From positions 248,001 through 312,000 of the forward strand of contig JAEQBH010000026.1 of NCBI GenBank assembly GCA_016808115.1: DNA of 64,000 nt, given 5' to 3'. The stretch is from Tetrastigma voinierianum (lineage: Eukaryota > Streptophyta > Magnoliopsida > Vitales > Vitaceae). Under the pieces are notes generated by a model. It did not search any database. It saw only the letters and a list, made by a program, of their open reading frames with translations, and was not told the origin of the DNA. Shown piece by piece: positions 12,237-23,829 of the stretch; positions within the stretch are counted from its first letter, which is position 1, and each line of letters begins with the position of its first letter. Made by a program: the position numbers and the translations under genes.

Positions 12237-12663
12237 TCAACTCCTTTTGTGATATAGTCCAAAAGCTTTCGGCATGTTTGAAAAGCTTTCGAGTGAGGCT
12301 TTCTCGAAACTGTATAAAGGTGTGTTTTTAAATGATGATATATGTTTGATATTTGTCCCATTGTTATTTATTTATATGTTTAAATCTAATCTGTTTTAGA
12401 ATCTTGGGACGTCAGGGGTTTCTCGAAATCTTAAATGGCCTCAAAATATTTTCACTAATTCTTGAACTTTATTTTTCTTTTTGATTAATGAACTTTCGCA
12501 TATGTATGATCGCTAGTCGCCGTATCTTTGATATTTGCTATTTATCCATTTGTCTAATTGACTGTTTATGACTATTTTTAAGCATTAAGGGAATGCATGA
12601 TGATACTTACAGGATGTTTAATTAGTCAAAAATCTTTGTAAATTATTGTTTAAAAAAAAAAAA
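11513..12663. mobile_element. Non-autonomous DNA element with about 85-bp terminal inverted repeats
   Basis: 11513-11600 and 12577-12663 are near-perfect reverse complements. From the outside each arm has a T-tract (A-tract on the right), AACAATAATTTACAAAGATT, a CATCATG-containing middle and an inner GCATTCCCTTAATGCTTA. No transposase frame lies inside. The interior holds a (CT)30 microsatellite and a segment shared in inverted orientation with 3430-3890. Long inverted termini without coding capacity fit a MITE or a deletion derivative of a Mutator-like element. I could not find a convincing target-site duplication; the homopolymer ends blur the exact boundary. Confidence 0.75.
12173..12233. 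repeat. (CT)n microsatellite, about 30 units
   Basis: An uninterrupted run of CT dinucleotides lies inside the inverted-repeat element. Open frames through it on either strand are Ser/Leu or Arg/Glu repeats caused by the microsatellite and are not genes. Confidence 0.97.
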
Positions 12664-12671
12664 GTATCATC

Positions 12672-15600
12672 ATGAAAATAAAATAAAATAAATAAATAAA
12701 TAAAAATAAAAATAAAATAAAATAAAATAATTAAAAAATAAAAAAATAAAATAAAATAAATAATAAATAAAATAATAAATAAATAAATAAATAAATAAAT
12801 AAAATAATAATAAATAAAATAAAATAAAAATACGTAGGAAATTGAGCTTTTAGAAATTAGATTCTTTGAATTTTGAAATTAAAAAAATATTATTTGAAAT
12901 TAAAAACATAAAAAAATGAAATTAAAATTAGGAAAAATGAAATTGATTTTTGAAGACTTTATTTTTTTTTTAAATGATAAATTGTGAATAAATTAAGGGT
13001 GGAATTTGACCAGCTAAAGTTGATCTCGAATATGTGGCCAATAATGGCAATTCGAATGACGCTGGGAATTGATAAATTAACCTAAAGGGTTGGAGATATT
13101 ATGTTGGGCTTTTAAATATGTATTAATTTAATAAATTGAACTTGGTGGATAAACATCCCAAGTATGGGATATGCCTAAGTGGGTTGGGCAGCCAGCTATT
13201 AATGTATTGGGCCTAAATGGATGGGCCTAATTAGATCTAATTGGATTGGTTTCTAAATATGGGATGGGCCTAAGTTAACGGGATTAAGGTAAATGGGTTG
13301 GACCTAGGAAGTGGGTTTGGTCCTATTAAGTTGGGTTTGGCCTAGGGTAAATGGGTTTGGTCCTAATAAGTTGATTTAGGCCTAAGGTAAATGAAGTTGG
13401 CTGGTTGATGGGTTTGACCTGTCAGTGGGCTTGGAGTCGAGGAAGTGGAACAGTGCAATAGGTTGAATTTAGTACCAAGGTAAATGGGTTGAACTAGGAA
13501 GTGAGGGCTTGAGTACGATAAGTTGGAGTTGGGCTGAGGTTTGAACCTAAGTTTAATGGGTCCAAATTTTATGGGTTGGAACACAGGGTAAATGGGTGGG
13601 CTGTGAGTGAGAGTTTTGGTCTGTTAGGTTGGGTTAGGCTAAGGTAAATGGGACTGGTGCAATAGGTTGGAGTTGAACTAGGGAAATAGAGGCTTAGTCC
13701 TAAGAAGTTGGGTTGGGCCTAAGGTAAATGGATTTGGTCCTAATAGGTTGATTTTGGCCTAAGGTAAATGGGTTTGAAGTGGGTTTTGGTCCTAATAGGT
13801 TGGGTTAGGCCTAGGAAATGGGATTAGTCCTAAGAAGTTGGGTTGGGCCTAAGGTAAATAGGTTTGGTACTAATAGGTTGGGTTGGGCCTAAGATAAATG
13901 GGTTGGACTTATGAAATGGGTTTTGGTTCACAATAGGTTGGGGTTGGGCTAGGGATGATTGGAGTTTCTTAACTAAATCTTAATGGACAGATTTAATAAG
14001 TTAAGCCTAAAAAGATGGTAAGACTTGATTGGATTTTAATGGGTTGGTCAAATGACTTAGTGAGTTGGGCCTAATGGGTTGGTCAAATGACTTAGTGAGT
14101 TGGGCCTAATGGGTCAGTCAAATGGCTTGGTCAAAAGATATAATGAGCATGATCAAAAGAGCTTAAAAATTAGTCAAAAGCAATTTAAGGCTAAACAAGA
14201 TGAAATATAACCAAGTTTTAATAATAATAATAATAATAATATAATATTTACAATACCATAGTTATGAAAATATGAAATATTACTTCACACACACAAGAGA
14301 GTAATAAATGTGATATAGAATAATTTAGTGAAATATAAATTAGGGAGTAAGTTACGAGGATAATGGTGATGAGTAGAAATATAGAGAATAACAGTTAACA
14401 TGTGCTCAAATAATCCACAAAACCATAACTCAAATAAACCTAAAATAATGAATAATTATGGGGAACAAAACAATAAATAAATATGGAAAATAGAATCCTT
14501 AAATATACATGGCAATCAAAACATCTCCAAACCAACTCAAAATAACCTGAATCAGCCTAAAATAATAAATAGAAAAGAAAATTGATCTATAAACATGGAG
14601 ACAAAGGTAGACATATAAATAGAGAATAAAGAATATAGGGAAATAAAAAAGAAAAATAGAAAATCATAGGAAAATATTGAACAAAGAAAAAAACAAGTAG
14701 TGAACACATGGGAGATAAACCACCTGTGGTAAGAGCATAACAATGGTATATAAGTGGTGTGAGAAAAATGCATTATTAGCAAACATTGGGGAAAAGAGCT
14801 AGAAAACCAAATGTATATTTAAGCCTAAATGATAAGATGAAGATAATATTTTAATAGGTAGTAAGAGAAATTTAAAAAATAAAAGAAAAAAAACAATAGC
14901 CCTGTCGACAATCAATCCTCCGCCTCATCTAATCATCAAACACCACCAAAATGTTCAGCATATTTACATAGGTTTCAATAGCCGAATTAACACCAAAATG
15001 TCTCTTACTTTACATGGGTCTTTACATGGATTTTAAATTTATCTTCATATGGGCATCAACAATATTTCGATCATATAATATGCAGCCGGAACAAAACCAA
15101 AATACCCAAATAAAATATAGAGAAAGTAGAAACAGAACCAAGAGAGAAAAAAAAAATGAAAGAGGAAACGGAGGAATATAGACATACTCTAGAGGGAAAA
15201 TTGAAGAAAAGATGATCAGAAACGATGCACAAGATATCCATATTCAAAAAAAATAAAAATAAATCAAATGAGAAATGAAAAAAAAATAAAAAATAAAAAT
15301 AAATAAACCATCATCGAAAACTTATCAAAACATCAACCAAGAGATATCTCAAAAAGAAATCTAAATAAAGCACAAAAATATCATAACAAAATATGGAAAT
15401 AAAATATTAAAAAAAAACAACCCAGAAAACTCAATTTCTCTCACTAGAAACTCTCTCTCTCCCTCTTCCCATTTCCTTTTTTGTCTCACTCCCTTCCTCC
15501 TCTTCATTCTTTTTCCCCTTCCCCCTCTCTTTTAATTTCTTTTCCCCCTTTTCCTCTTGTTTGTCTCCTGCTTTTTCTTTTTTTTTTCTTTTTTTTATCC

Positions 15601-15805
15601 TCCACTCCCCCTTATTTTTGGCTTCTTCTCTTATAAAATCTCCTCAAGACATGGGAAAGTAGGTGTGTGGGGGGGACCCTATGTCCCCCCACTATTTTTA
15701 TTTTTAATTTTTTTATATTTTTTAACGATTTTTCATTTTTTTGTTCTTTTATTTTTTATTTTTTCTTAATAAGAACTTTAAATTAAAAATAATTAAATAA
15801 TTAAA
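12672..15805 (-). repeat. Left direct-repeat block (probable 3' LTR of a Tat/Ogre-like element)
   Basis: The block aligns collinearly with 23830-28185 in the same orientation. It runs from an (AATAA)n low-complexity head (12672-12832) through a TTGGGCC-rich minisatellite (13090-14130), an AAT run near 14218 and the shared segment CGACAATCAATCCTCCGCCT near 14908. It ends in a pyrimidine-rich tract (15430-15770). A direct repeat of about 3 kb flanking an integrase relic is the pattern of long LTRs, and the integrase strand sets the proposed orientation. The left end abuts the inverted-repeat element at 12663. No TG...CA ends or primer site could be fixed, so the LTR label is an inference. Confidence 0.6.
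13090..14130. repeat. TTGGGCC-type minisatellite inside the left block
   Basis: There are many irregular units of about 35-45 bp built from GGTTGGGTTGGGCCTAAGG and TAAATGGGTTTGGTCCTAAT variants. They are strongly G/T-rich on the plus strand. The corresponding part of the right block (24200-25130) is present but heavily scrambled. This is not a telomeric repeat. Confidence 0.85.
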
Positions 15806-16399
15806 AAAGCAATAGCTGGCACTTTGAGATTAAATATGCTACTCTTCAATAGAGTTTATGAGTATAACAAATGTTAACAATAAAATGAAATTGAAAGTGT
15901 AAGCAGTAGTGGAAGCCGAGATGAACTCTATCGAAAATAAAGACCCCACACTAAAAGTGTCCACAAAAAAAAGGCTCTTGACTAAAATAAGCTTAAAATG
16001 GTAAGTGACTCTAAGAAAACACTTCAAGCAAATAACGAGAAAGCGAATATCCCAGAAGTACCCCAAGTCGTCTTTGTAAGTCAAACTTCCCTCAAATGGT
16101 CTTCAAAAGTGGCGAGAACCAATGTCAAAAGTCAGTAAGAGTCGAACCACCCGAAGCGTAAGCAAGCGCTCGAAAAGGGAAGTCTAATACTTACACAAAA
16201 TGAGACGTGAAGCATAGAGTATCCTAATATGATCAAAATATGTTCACGGGCTCAAGGGCTATACCAAGTAGCGGGAGAGGAAAGATTCTAGACACTAAAC
16301 CTAAAAGAAAAGTTATGGAAGCAAAACTAGGGAAATAACGATTCTATAGGTCAAACTAAAAGCAACGAAATTAGCTAACAAAAAGAAGATAGATCGATG
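15806..16399. other. Interval between left block and satellite array
   Basis: A-rich unique-looking sequence with no recognised domain. A minus frame of about 80 codons (16084-15839) has hydrophobic composition from base bias and no motif. In the retroelement model this would hold the polypurine tract and the end of the 3' UTR, but I cannot point to a clear polypurine tract. Confidence 0.35.
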
Positions 16400-18170
16400 A
16401 AGGATCAATGACTTTGAATGTCAATGCTCTAGACGCTAACTCTGAATGTTTATGCTCTGAACGCTGACTCTGAATGTCTATAATCGACCACGAAGGAGAA
16501 TGTGATACACAAACCCCTGATCAATCATAAGCTCCCGAACACTTGCGGCGCTACGAAAAATAATGGCTGCAGGCAGCCTCACGAAAATAGCAGCTTTGAG
16601 CGCTATGAAAATTAATGGCTCTGAACGCCTATGAAAATTAATGGCTCTGAACGCCTACGAAAATTAATGGCTTTGAACGCCTACGAAAAATAATGGCTCT
16701 GAACGCCTATGAAAATTAATGGCTCTGAACGCCTATGCTCTGAACGTCTATAATCGACCGTGAAGGAGAATGTGATACACAAACCCCTGATCAATCATAA
16801 GCTCTAAACGCTGCCTATGAAAATTAATGGCTCTGAACGCCTATGAAAATTAATGGCTCTGAACGCCTATGAAAATTAATGGCTCTGAATGCCTATGAAC
16901 ATTAATGGCTCCCGACGCCTCACGATTATATTGTGGCTTTTTTTTTTTTTTTTTTCGACGCCTATGAACGTGTGGCTCTGACCTTTGTGCTGCGAGACAA
17001 CGCGACTGCGAGCGTCCTCTGATCGGTAGTGAAGGAGAATGTGATAGAATGTGATACACAAACCCCTGATCAATCATAAGCTCTGAACGCTGACTCTGAA
17101 CGTCTATAATCGGCCGTGAAGGAGAATGTGATACACAAACCCCTGATCAATCATAAGCTCTGAACGCTAACTCTGAAAAATAATGGCTCAACGCCTGGCG
17201 GAAAATTAATAATACCAACACCTATGAACACAATGGCTCAACGCCACGAAATATAATGGCTCAACGCCTGCGAACATTAATGGCTCAACGCCTACGCCCA
17301 CGTCGACTAACGCCTATAATCTACCGTGGAAGGAGAATGTGATACACAAACCCCGATCAATCATAAGCCTGTCGACCAAAATTAATGGCTTTGAACGCCT
17401 ATGAAAATTAATGGCTCAACGCCACTTAAAAATAACTACTGGAACGCTTATGAAATGATAATACTCAACGCTTTATGACCATTAATGGCTCGGCTTATAC
17501 TAACGCCGACCGAACGCCTATAACGACCGAAGGAGAATGTGATACACAAACCCCGATCAATCATAAGCTCAACGACTCGAAAAATTAATGGCTCGAACGC
17601 CTATGAAAATTAATGGCTCAACGCCTATGAAAATTCAATATCAACGCCTATGCTCAACGACCAACGCCTATAATCTACTGCGGAAGGAGAAATGTATACA
17701 CAAACCCTCGATCAATCATAAGCTCAACGACTAAAATTAATGGCTCAACGCCTATGAAAATTAATGGCCTGAACGCCGATGAAACCACTACTTAAACGCC
17801 GATGAAAATAATGGTCAACATCATGAAAATTAATGGCTCGAACGCCACTAAAAACACGGCTCAACGCCACGAAAAATAATGGCTCAACGCCACGTAAAAA
17901 TACAATGCACTCAACGCCTATGAAAAATAATGGCCTAACGCCATTTAAAATTAATGGCTCAACGCCACGGTAAATTAATGGCTCTGAACGCCTATGAAAA
18001 ATAATGGCTCTGAACGCCTATGAAAAATAATGACTCTGAACGCCTATGAAAATTAATGGCTATGAACGCCTATGAAAATAATGGCTCTGAACGCCTATGA
18101 AAATTAATGGCTCTGAACGCCTATACTCAACGCCACTAAAAATAACTACTTAAAGCAACCGAAAATAATA
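16400..18170. repeat. Satellite-like array: 26-bp monomers with interspersed longer units
   Basis: The basic monomer is GAACGCCTATGAAAATTAAT followed by GGCTCT (26 bp), repeated dozens of times. Between monomer runs a longer block containing GTGATACACAAACCCC and GATCAATCATAAGC recurs at about 16505, 16770, 17055, 17130, 17340, 17540 and 17695, giving a higher-order pattern. A T-tract interrupts the array near 16938. From about 17190 onward the monomers lose bases systematically (CTCTGAACGCC becomes CTCAACGCC or CTCGAACGCC). Position between integrase and left LTR-like block fits the repeat-prone 3' UTR known for Tat/Ogre elements. Confidence 0.92.
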
Positions 18171-20269
18171 TCTCCCGATCAAGGACTCTAACTCCAAATC
18201 GATCGAAACCAAAATGAAACCAATAATCTCCATGGGGAATATGCCCTAAAGATGCAAGGTCAATACAATACTATCAAAGCAATACCACATCATCTAGAGT
18301 ATCAAGCCTGAAAACACCCTATCAAAACTAGCAACATCTCAAAATACTCTAGTAAGATGACTTAAAACATCCTCCATGTAGAAACTGAAAGGAAAAGCTC
18401 CTTTATAAAACCAACTCATCAACAAAATAGAGAATATGCCTCAAGATTTTAAGAACGACAAAAGCCACCCAATAAAGGTACCACCGTAAGAAAATCATCC
18501 ATCGTGATGGCTCTAGTTAATATGAATGTCCACCAAGAAAGTAAGCCTTCCTCGAACTCATCTCGCCTCTGAAAGAAAAATTAAAAGGAAATATGCTCTA
18601 CATTAACATACCCAAACGCCTAACAATCAATACAAGTAAAGGTAAGCCGTTAACTCGAAGACCTGGGGACCCCACGATAGGGAAATATGCCCCAAAGATG
18701 GTAGTCAGGCACAGTGAACGGGAGCCGATAGCATCCAATATCCTCCATAACGATCAACTACATCCATCACCGAAATAAATTTCCAATCATCAAAGAAGCA
18801 TAACCTGCAGAGGAAACAAGGTGACATCTAGATATCAACCAGTCCCAAACACCACCTCTACAGAGGCTATCAAAGGTAACATCTAATCTCATGGCCTCAT
18901 GGTGGTCTTATGACACAGGACGTAACGTAGGCTGGGGTAATAAGGTGAAAGAAATGAAGGGAAACTTAGCTCAAATACCCAACGATCAAACCCATACCCT
19001 CGTGTATAAGATGTGATGCATAGAGAAATATATCATGAGTCCATGGACTTAAAAGAACCAAATGTCAATGGTGAAAAGAGAGAAATGACAAATGGTCAAG
19101 CTGTATCAATGTTGAAAAGGATAAAGGTAGAAAAACAAACAAAAGTGGAAAGATGTGATGAGAAAGCAAAGAAAGACAGTGAGAAAGTAAAATGAATGAT
19201 GATCAACACGAATCAATACAAATAAAGAAAAATCATATCACCAATGGTAGAATGGTAGAGAAAACAAATGACCCAGAAACCCTAGTAAAAGGTTACTCCA
19301 CTCTCATATCCGATACATATCAATCATGACTTAAGGAACAAAAGATCTCAAAGAACTCTAACTCATCTCTCATAAAAATCTCACTCAAACCCCCACTGAT
19401 GAACCCAACAACAAAAAAACGATGGAGTAAGATATGAGACACAAACATATCTCAGACTCTTTTTTTTTTCATTTGCCTTTTTTTTTTTTTTTTTTTTGAA
19501 TGAAAGTGCATACTCATAAAAATCTCACTCAAACCCCCAATGATGAACCCAACAACAAAAATCGACGGAGTAAGATATGAGTGGTACAAAACATATCTGC
19601 AGACTTCTTTTTTTTTTTTTCATTTCGCTTTTTTTCATTTCTTTTTTTTTTTTTTTTGCTTTTTGTTTTTTTGTCTTTTGTTTTTTGTTTTTTTTGTCTT
19701 TCTTTTTTGAACAGTGCATACCCAATCATCATCAATAAATCAAACTGCAATGGGAAAGTCATAAGAAATAAATAAAACTTTCCTCAATCACTGGATGAAC
19801 ACACGAATCCTCACCCATAAGGTAAACTCTCAAGCTAAAATCTCTGAATCAATGTCAAATGATGGAATGAAAAAGAGGGTGATATGACTATCCTCTATGT
19901 ACCAAAAAAGTGAGGATCATCACCCCGCAAGGAAAAATGAATGAAACAAATAATGGTGAAAATAAAGAAAGATGAAAATGAGATGATAGTGAATTATAAT
20001 AGAATGAGGTGATGTGGTGACAATAACAGGGATAAAGAAGACAGGTCTAAAAGTCCAAAGCTCATGATACTTTCCTAGCAAAGCATACATATACACCCAA
20101 GGGCCCCTAACCCTGTAAAAAAATGTACAAGGTTACAAGAAATAAAAGGCTATAATGCATATGAGGCTCAACGGGCTATCAATCCAGATAGAAATCACCG
20201 TAAGATAAAGGTATATGGCTAACCAAAATGATGGCCACCCATCCTAATGCACTATGGTCTCAAACGAAT
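18171..20269. other. Non-coding interior of the Tat/Ogre-like element
   Basis: This stretch holds no recognisable domain. It contains a tandem duplication of about 140 bp (19371-19511 and 19512-about 19650), each copy ending in long T-tracts. The T-tracts generate meaningless Phe-rich or Lys-rich frames at 19525-19775. If the element is minus-strand, this is sequence between the integrase end and the satellite array. Confidence 0.45.
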
Positions 20270-21060
20270 ACTTTTTAGCCGATCTACATTAGCCTGGCTT
20301 CCGAGAACTCGATTTCCATCCAAATCGCCAACCATGTCAGCTTCTCTCCGGGTCAACTCTCTGATGATGTATGGTCCATTCCAAGTCGGCCTGAACTTCC
20401 TCTGTGTGGTCTCCCGCTAATCCTCAACCCTTAAAACCGTATCTCCTCTCTCAGAGGGTTTAGGTTTGACCCGCTTCTTGAAAGCACGAGCCATCTTCCT
20501 CTGATAGGCCTGAACATGGTCACCGCTCAATCTCCTCTCATCTAAGAGACTAAGCCGACAAACGTGACTGGGCCCACTGCCCCGTACATTCGCCGCTCTA
20601 GTGTTACTCAAAGATCCCATCTCTATCTCAATGGGCAACCGCTCCATACCATATAATTAGAGAATAAGGCGTGGCTCCCCAGAGGTGCGAAAAGAAGTGC
20701 TAGCGTAGCTTCCGGGCCAATGCAAAAAGGAGCTTTTTCTCTCGACCAATCACGAAGTCTCAACCATCTTCCTCAAAATCCTCTTAATGTTCTTATTTGT
20801 CATTTCATCGCCTCCATTAGTCCGCGGTCAGACGCTAGACGACCTATGGTGTCGAACACCATATCTCTCGTAGAATAAAAGTGTCATCGCTTCAAATGTG
20901 ACCTCATCGAAATCTACCATGAGGGACTCCAAAATGGCCACGGTGAAGTCAGTGCATGCAACTCTGATGGTGGTACGTGAATGAGATCGCCATGAATCTA
21001 ACACTCTGAACATCTCTGAACAAACTGATCAACCGTGACCAACTGTGAATCCATGTCTCT
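20270..21060 (-). pseudogene. Tat/Ogre-type Ty3/gypsy integrase, C-terminal relic
   Basis: On the minus strand three pieces occur in order. About 20790-20750 reads an NKNIKRILRKMVE segment, which follows the third catalytic acidic residue in Tat/Ogre integrases. 20647-20417 begins with a GMERLPIEIEMGSL-like segment (the VYGMEAVLPIEIE landmark), then the LLDERR and YQRKMARAFKKRVKPK helix. About 20400-20275 reads KFRPTWNGPYIIRE and then a DLDGN...NVDRLKKY end typical of this lineage. Stops and shifts separate the pieces. The DDE core is only faintly traceable at 20828-21013. No protease, RT or RNase H is found upstream, so the element is heavily deleted. Confidence 0.85.
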
Positions 21061-22600
21061 CTGATTTGATACTCGAACCAGTCTGCCGTCAACTCTAGTC
21101 CACGAAGATGAACCCAGACTGAAAAGGAAGAACTACCCCTTAAAAGCACAGAAGGACTAGATAAGATACAACACGAGAGGAAAAAACTAAACTGACTAAG
21201 GATAAACAACCAAACATTACAAGTCTAAGCGCTTTCCTGAAATTCAAAACTTAAACCAAAACCTCTTATTACTCCTAAAAGAAGGCTAAGAGAGGGAGGA
21301 CTAGATCCTAGCATGACCAAAGTGGCCTCAAAAGCTCCTAGATGCACTCGGAAGTGGGAATTAGTCTGCCCCTAACCCTGATCCACAAAGGTGATCTCAA
21401 ACTGTATAACGATGAATCCTAAAAGTGTAACCGAAACAAATAAGGTGGAGTCCAAAAGAATGCTGCTATAATGAAATTGAAATAAGCAATCTGTCACTAT
21501 GTACAAAACTACCCCACTAAACTCACACTGATCAATCTCAGATACCCCCTCGTAGAGGAAACCACAATGGCAAATTTGGATCTATATCATGACTAAACCC
21601 GCCTGTGGTTAAGGCTCACAGATGCACCCATCGGTAGAATGGGAGTCCTAAATCACAAGATCTAAACTCAACCTATAAGGTCAGGGTGGCACTAGTGGGC
21701 TTTTGAAAGGGTCCCTAGTAGGAGCGATCGTACCCTCCGGTGGTACGCAACCTCCTACACGTCTTCGAAGTGACAGGCGCTTCCATGCAAGGTGGCCATC
21801 ACCTCCACACATGCACTTCCTCGACATCCCAGGGCTACCAGTGTGAAGACTCTTCTACTCTCAAAGACTCGTGAATAAACTAAGTGTATAGGTATCATGT
21901 GGGTGCATCCGAAAAACCTAATAAATCTAACACAATGAAGAGCACACTGGCCATACAAATATCCCTGAAATTTAGCTCTGGGCTATACAAGTCTTCAAAG
22001 ATCGGACTCCTCAACATCAATATGTCGACCACCTCCAAAATGCTCCACTAAACACGGATATAGCTCCATCACTGGGACCTTACTCCTAGTCACTAGGCCT
22101 ACCAAGAGCAAACAAGGAGCAACAAGTCTCCAATCAAATATCAATCACAACAACAAAAGACACATAGTCGACCGAGACTGGGGAGTTGGAGATAAGGGGA
22201 TAAATGTGTGTCTCACATAGACAAGCAACATGCAGTCAAACAAGAGATGGGTAGTCATGCAACAGTCAATCATGCAAAGCATAAGTATATCATCCATATC
22301 TACACACACCTAAGCGTAAAATATAAGATGGACAAGATGAATATATAACGAACTATGAGAAAACAATCGACATAACTGTATTAATGTATGAATCAACCAA
22401 GGATGTCAACTAACCAATATTAATGGTACAACAACCAACTGACCAAGCATGTGAAATGTATAATTAGTAAATCAAAACTCTCAAATGTGCCACCAATAAT
22501 CAAGTATACAAAAAAACACAAAAATAGGTATCTATCAATCAGCTAATCAAAAGCCACATTTTCCTAAATTAGAGTTCGAAGCTGACCACAATTTCCTTTA
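21061..22600. other. Unassigned interior upstream of the integrase relic
   Basis: In the minus-strand element model this 1.5 kb should carry gag, protease and RT, which need far more room. I recognise none of them. The open frame at 21958-21755 has no motif. The simplest reading is a large internal deletion. Confidence 0.35.
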
Positions 22601-22640
22601 TGAGTCGCCATTTTTAGGACCTGTTTAATTACGCGCCCCC

Positions 22641-23185
22641 ACTCGACGGCGAGACTCGCTTGTGTGTGTTGAAAATAAAGTCCGTTTAAAAACTGCTTGA
22701 GTCGCCACTTATTTTTGTTTTATTTTAAAGGGGAAAAACAAAATAAGAAAGAAAAACCCTAAATGTGACTTCGATGCTAGTACAAAGCCCTGAGCACAAA
22801 GCTTCGTGTTTGAGGTCGTTACCTTATCTAGGAAGGTACTAAAAGAGGAGTCAGGGACCCTCTAAGCCCCTAAAGTCTGCCCTATCACTAAACAAACTAA
22901 AAAAATACGGCTTTCGACTAATCATTCAATGAATAATCAAAATAAGCAATAACAATATAAAAGCATGCAACACATATATAAATAAATAATCGTTGAAAGC
23001 TCATACGAGAAAACGTGATAATCGGATGACATGTTAGAAGCTTATCAATCGTAAACAACAGCACAAGAATAACAAAATACAAACTATTCACATTTAATTG
23101 AAAATTGGTTACAGATTAGAGGTCAAATTATTTGTCAAAATGATACATGAGATGTCGGGCCCCACCCAAGCCCATTTATATGTCA
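22641..23185 (+). repeat. Left arm of a long imperfect inverted repeat
   Basis: This arm aligns by eye with the reverse complement of 28195-28740. Shared landmarks include TTATTTTTGTTTTATTTTAA near 22708, an ACATATATAAATAAATAATC segment near 22973 and GGGCCCCACC near 23158. The TGAGTCGCCACTTATTTTTG wording recalls sequences common in plant Tat/Ogre elements. Similarity fades inward after the GGGCCCCACC landmark. Confidence 0.65.
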
Positions 23186-23829
23186 CACAAATTAACTCCA
23201 CAAGATCCCATTTTATGTGAACTATGTAATTAATCACGTGCTTCTAATTTCAAACTAATTTGAAATTGAAATTTTGAAGCTTGAATAAATATTGAAATTA
23301 AGAATTCTCAAATGAATTTGAAGCTTAAGAATTTTGAATCGAGATTAAATCGAAGCTCGAATTTTATAAATTTGAGAGTTTCAGACAAATTGGAATTGTA
23401 AATTGTATCTTCAATTTTGAAATTTCAGAACATTTTCAATTTTGAATTGGGAAATCGTAAATTTAAAATTGAAAACTAAAAACGAAATCAAAACGGCGAA
23501 TCAATTTTAAATCTAATATCAAAAAGAAGAGAGAAAATAAAATAAAATAAAATAAAATAAATAAATAAAATAAAATAAAATAAAATAATAAAAATACACG
23601 GTTAAACGACTGAATAGACATTCGGGGCACTTCAATCGGAGATTGGAATCTAATCTTGAATTTTAAATGCTAGATTTGAGATTTGTAAATTTGAAATTAA
23701 ATTCGATATTCGAATTTTCAAATTCATGACACTTAATTTTGAATGAAATTGTAAATTCTTAAAATTGAAACTAAAAAAATGAAATGGAAAATGAGGAATT
23801 AAATTTTAAAATTGAAAACTCAAAAAAAA
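23186..23829. other. AT-rich sequence between inverted arm and right block
   Basis: Low-complexity DNA with many AATTTGAAAT-type words and an (AAAAT)n run at 23540-23590. No coding potential is visible. Confidence 0.4.

Noticed and set aside
12095..12361. Open frames on both strands through the CT repeat
   Set aside because: Created by the (CT)30 microsatellite.
13090..14130. Possible telomere-like array (TTGGG words)
   Set aside because: Units are 35-45 bp and irregular, without the TTTAGGG heptamer.
16400..18170. Possible CRISPR-like repeat/spacer pattern
   Set aside because: Monomers are directly adjacent and the longer units are themselves repeats, so there are no unique spacers. The context is a plant retroelement.
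19525..19775. Lys-rich and Phe-rich open frames
   Set aside because: Products of long T-tracts within a local tandem duplication.
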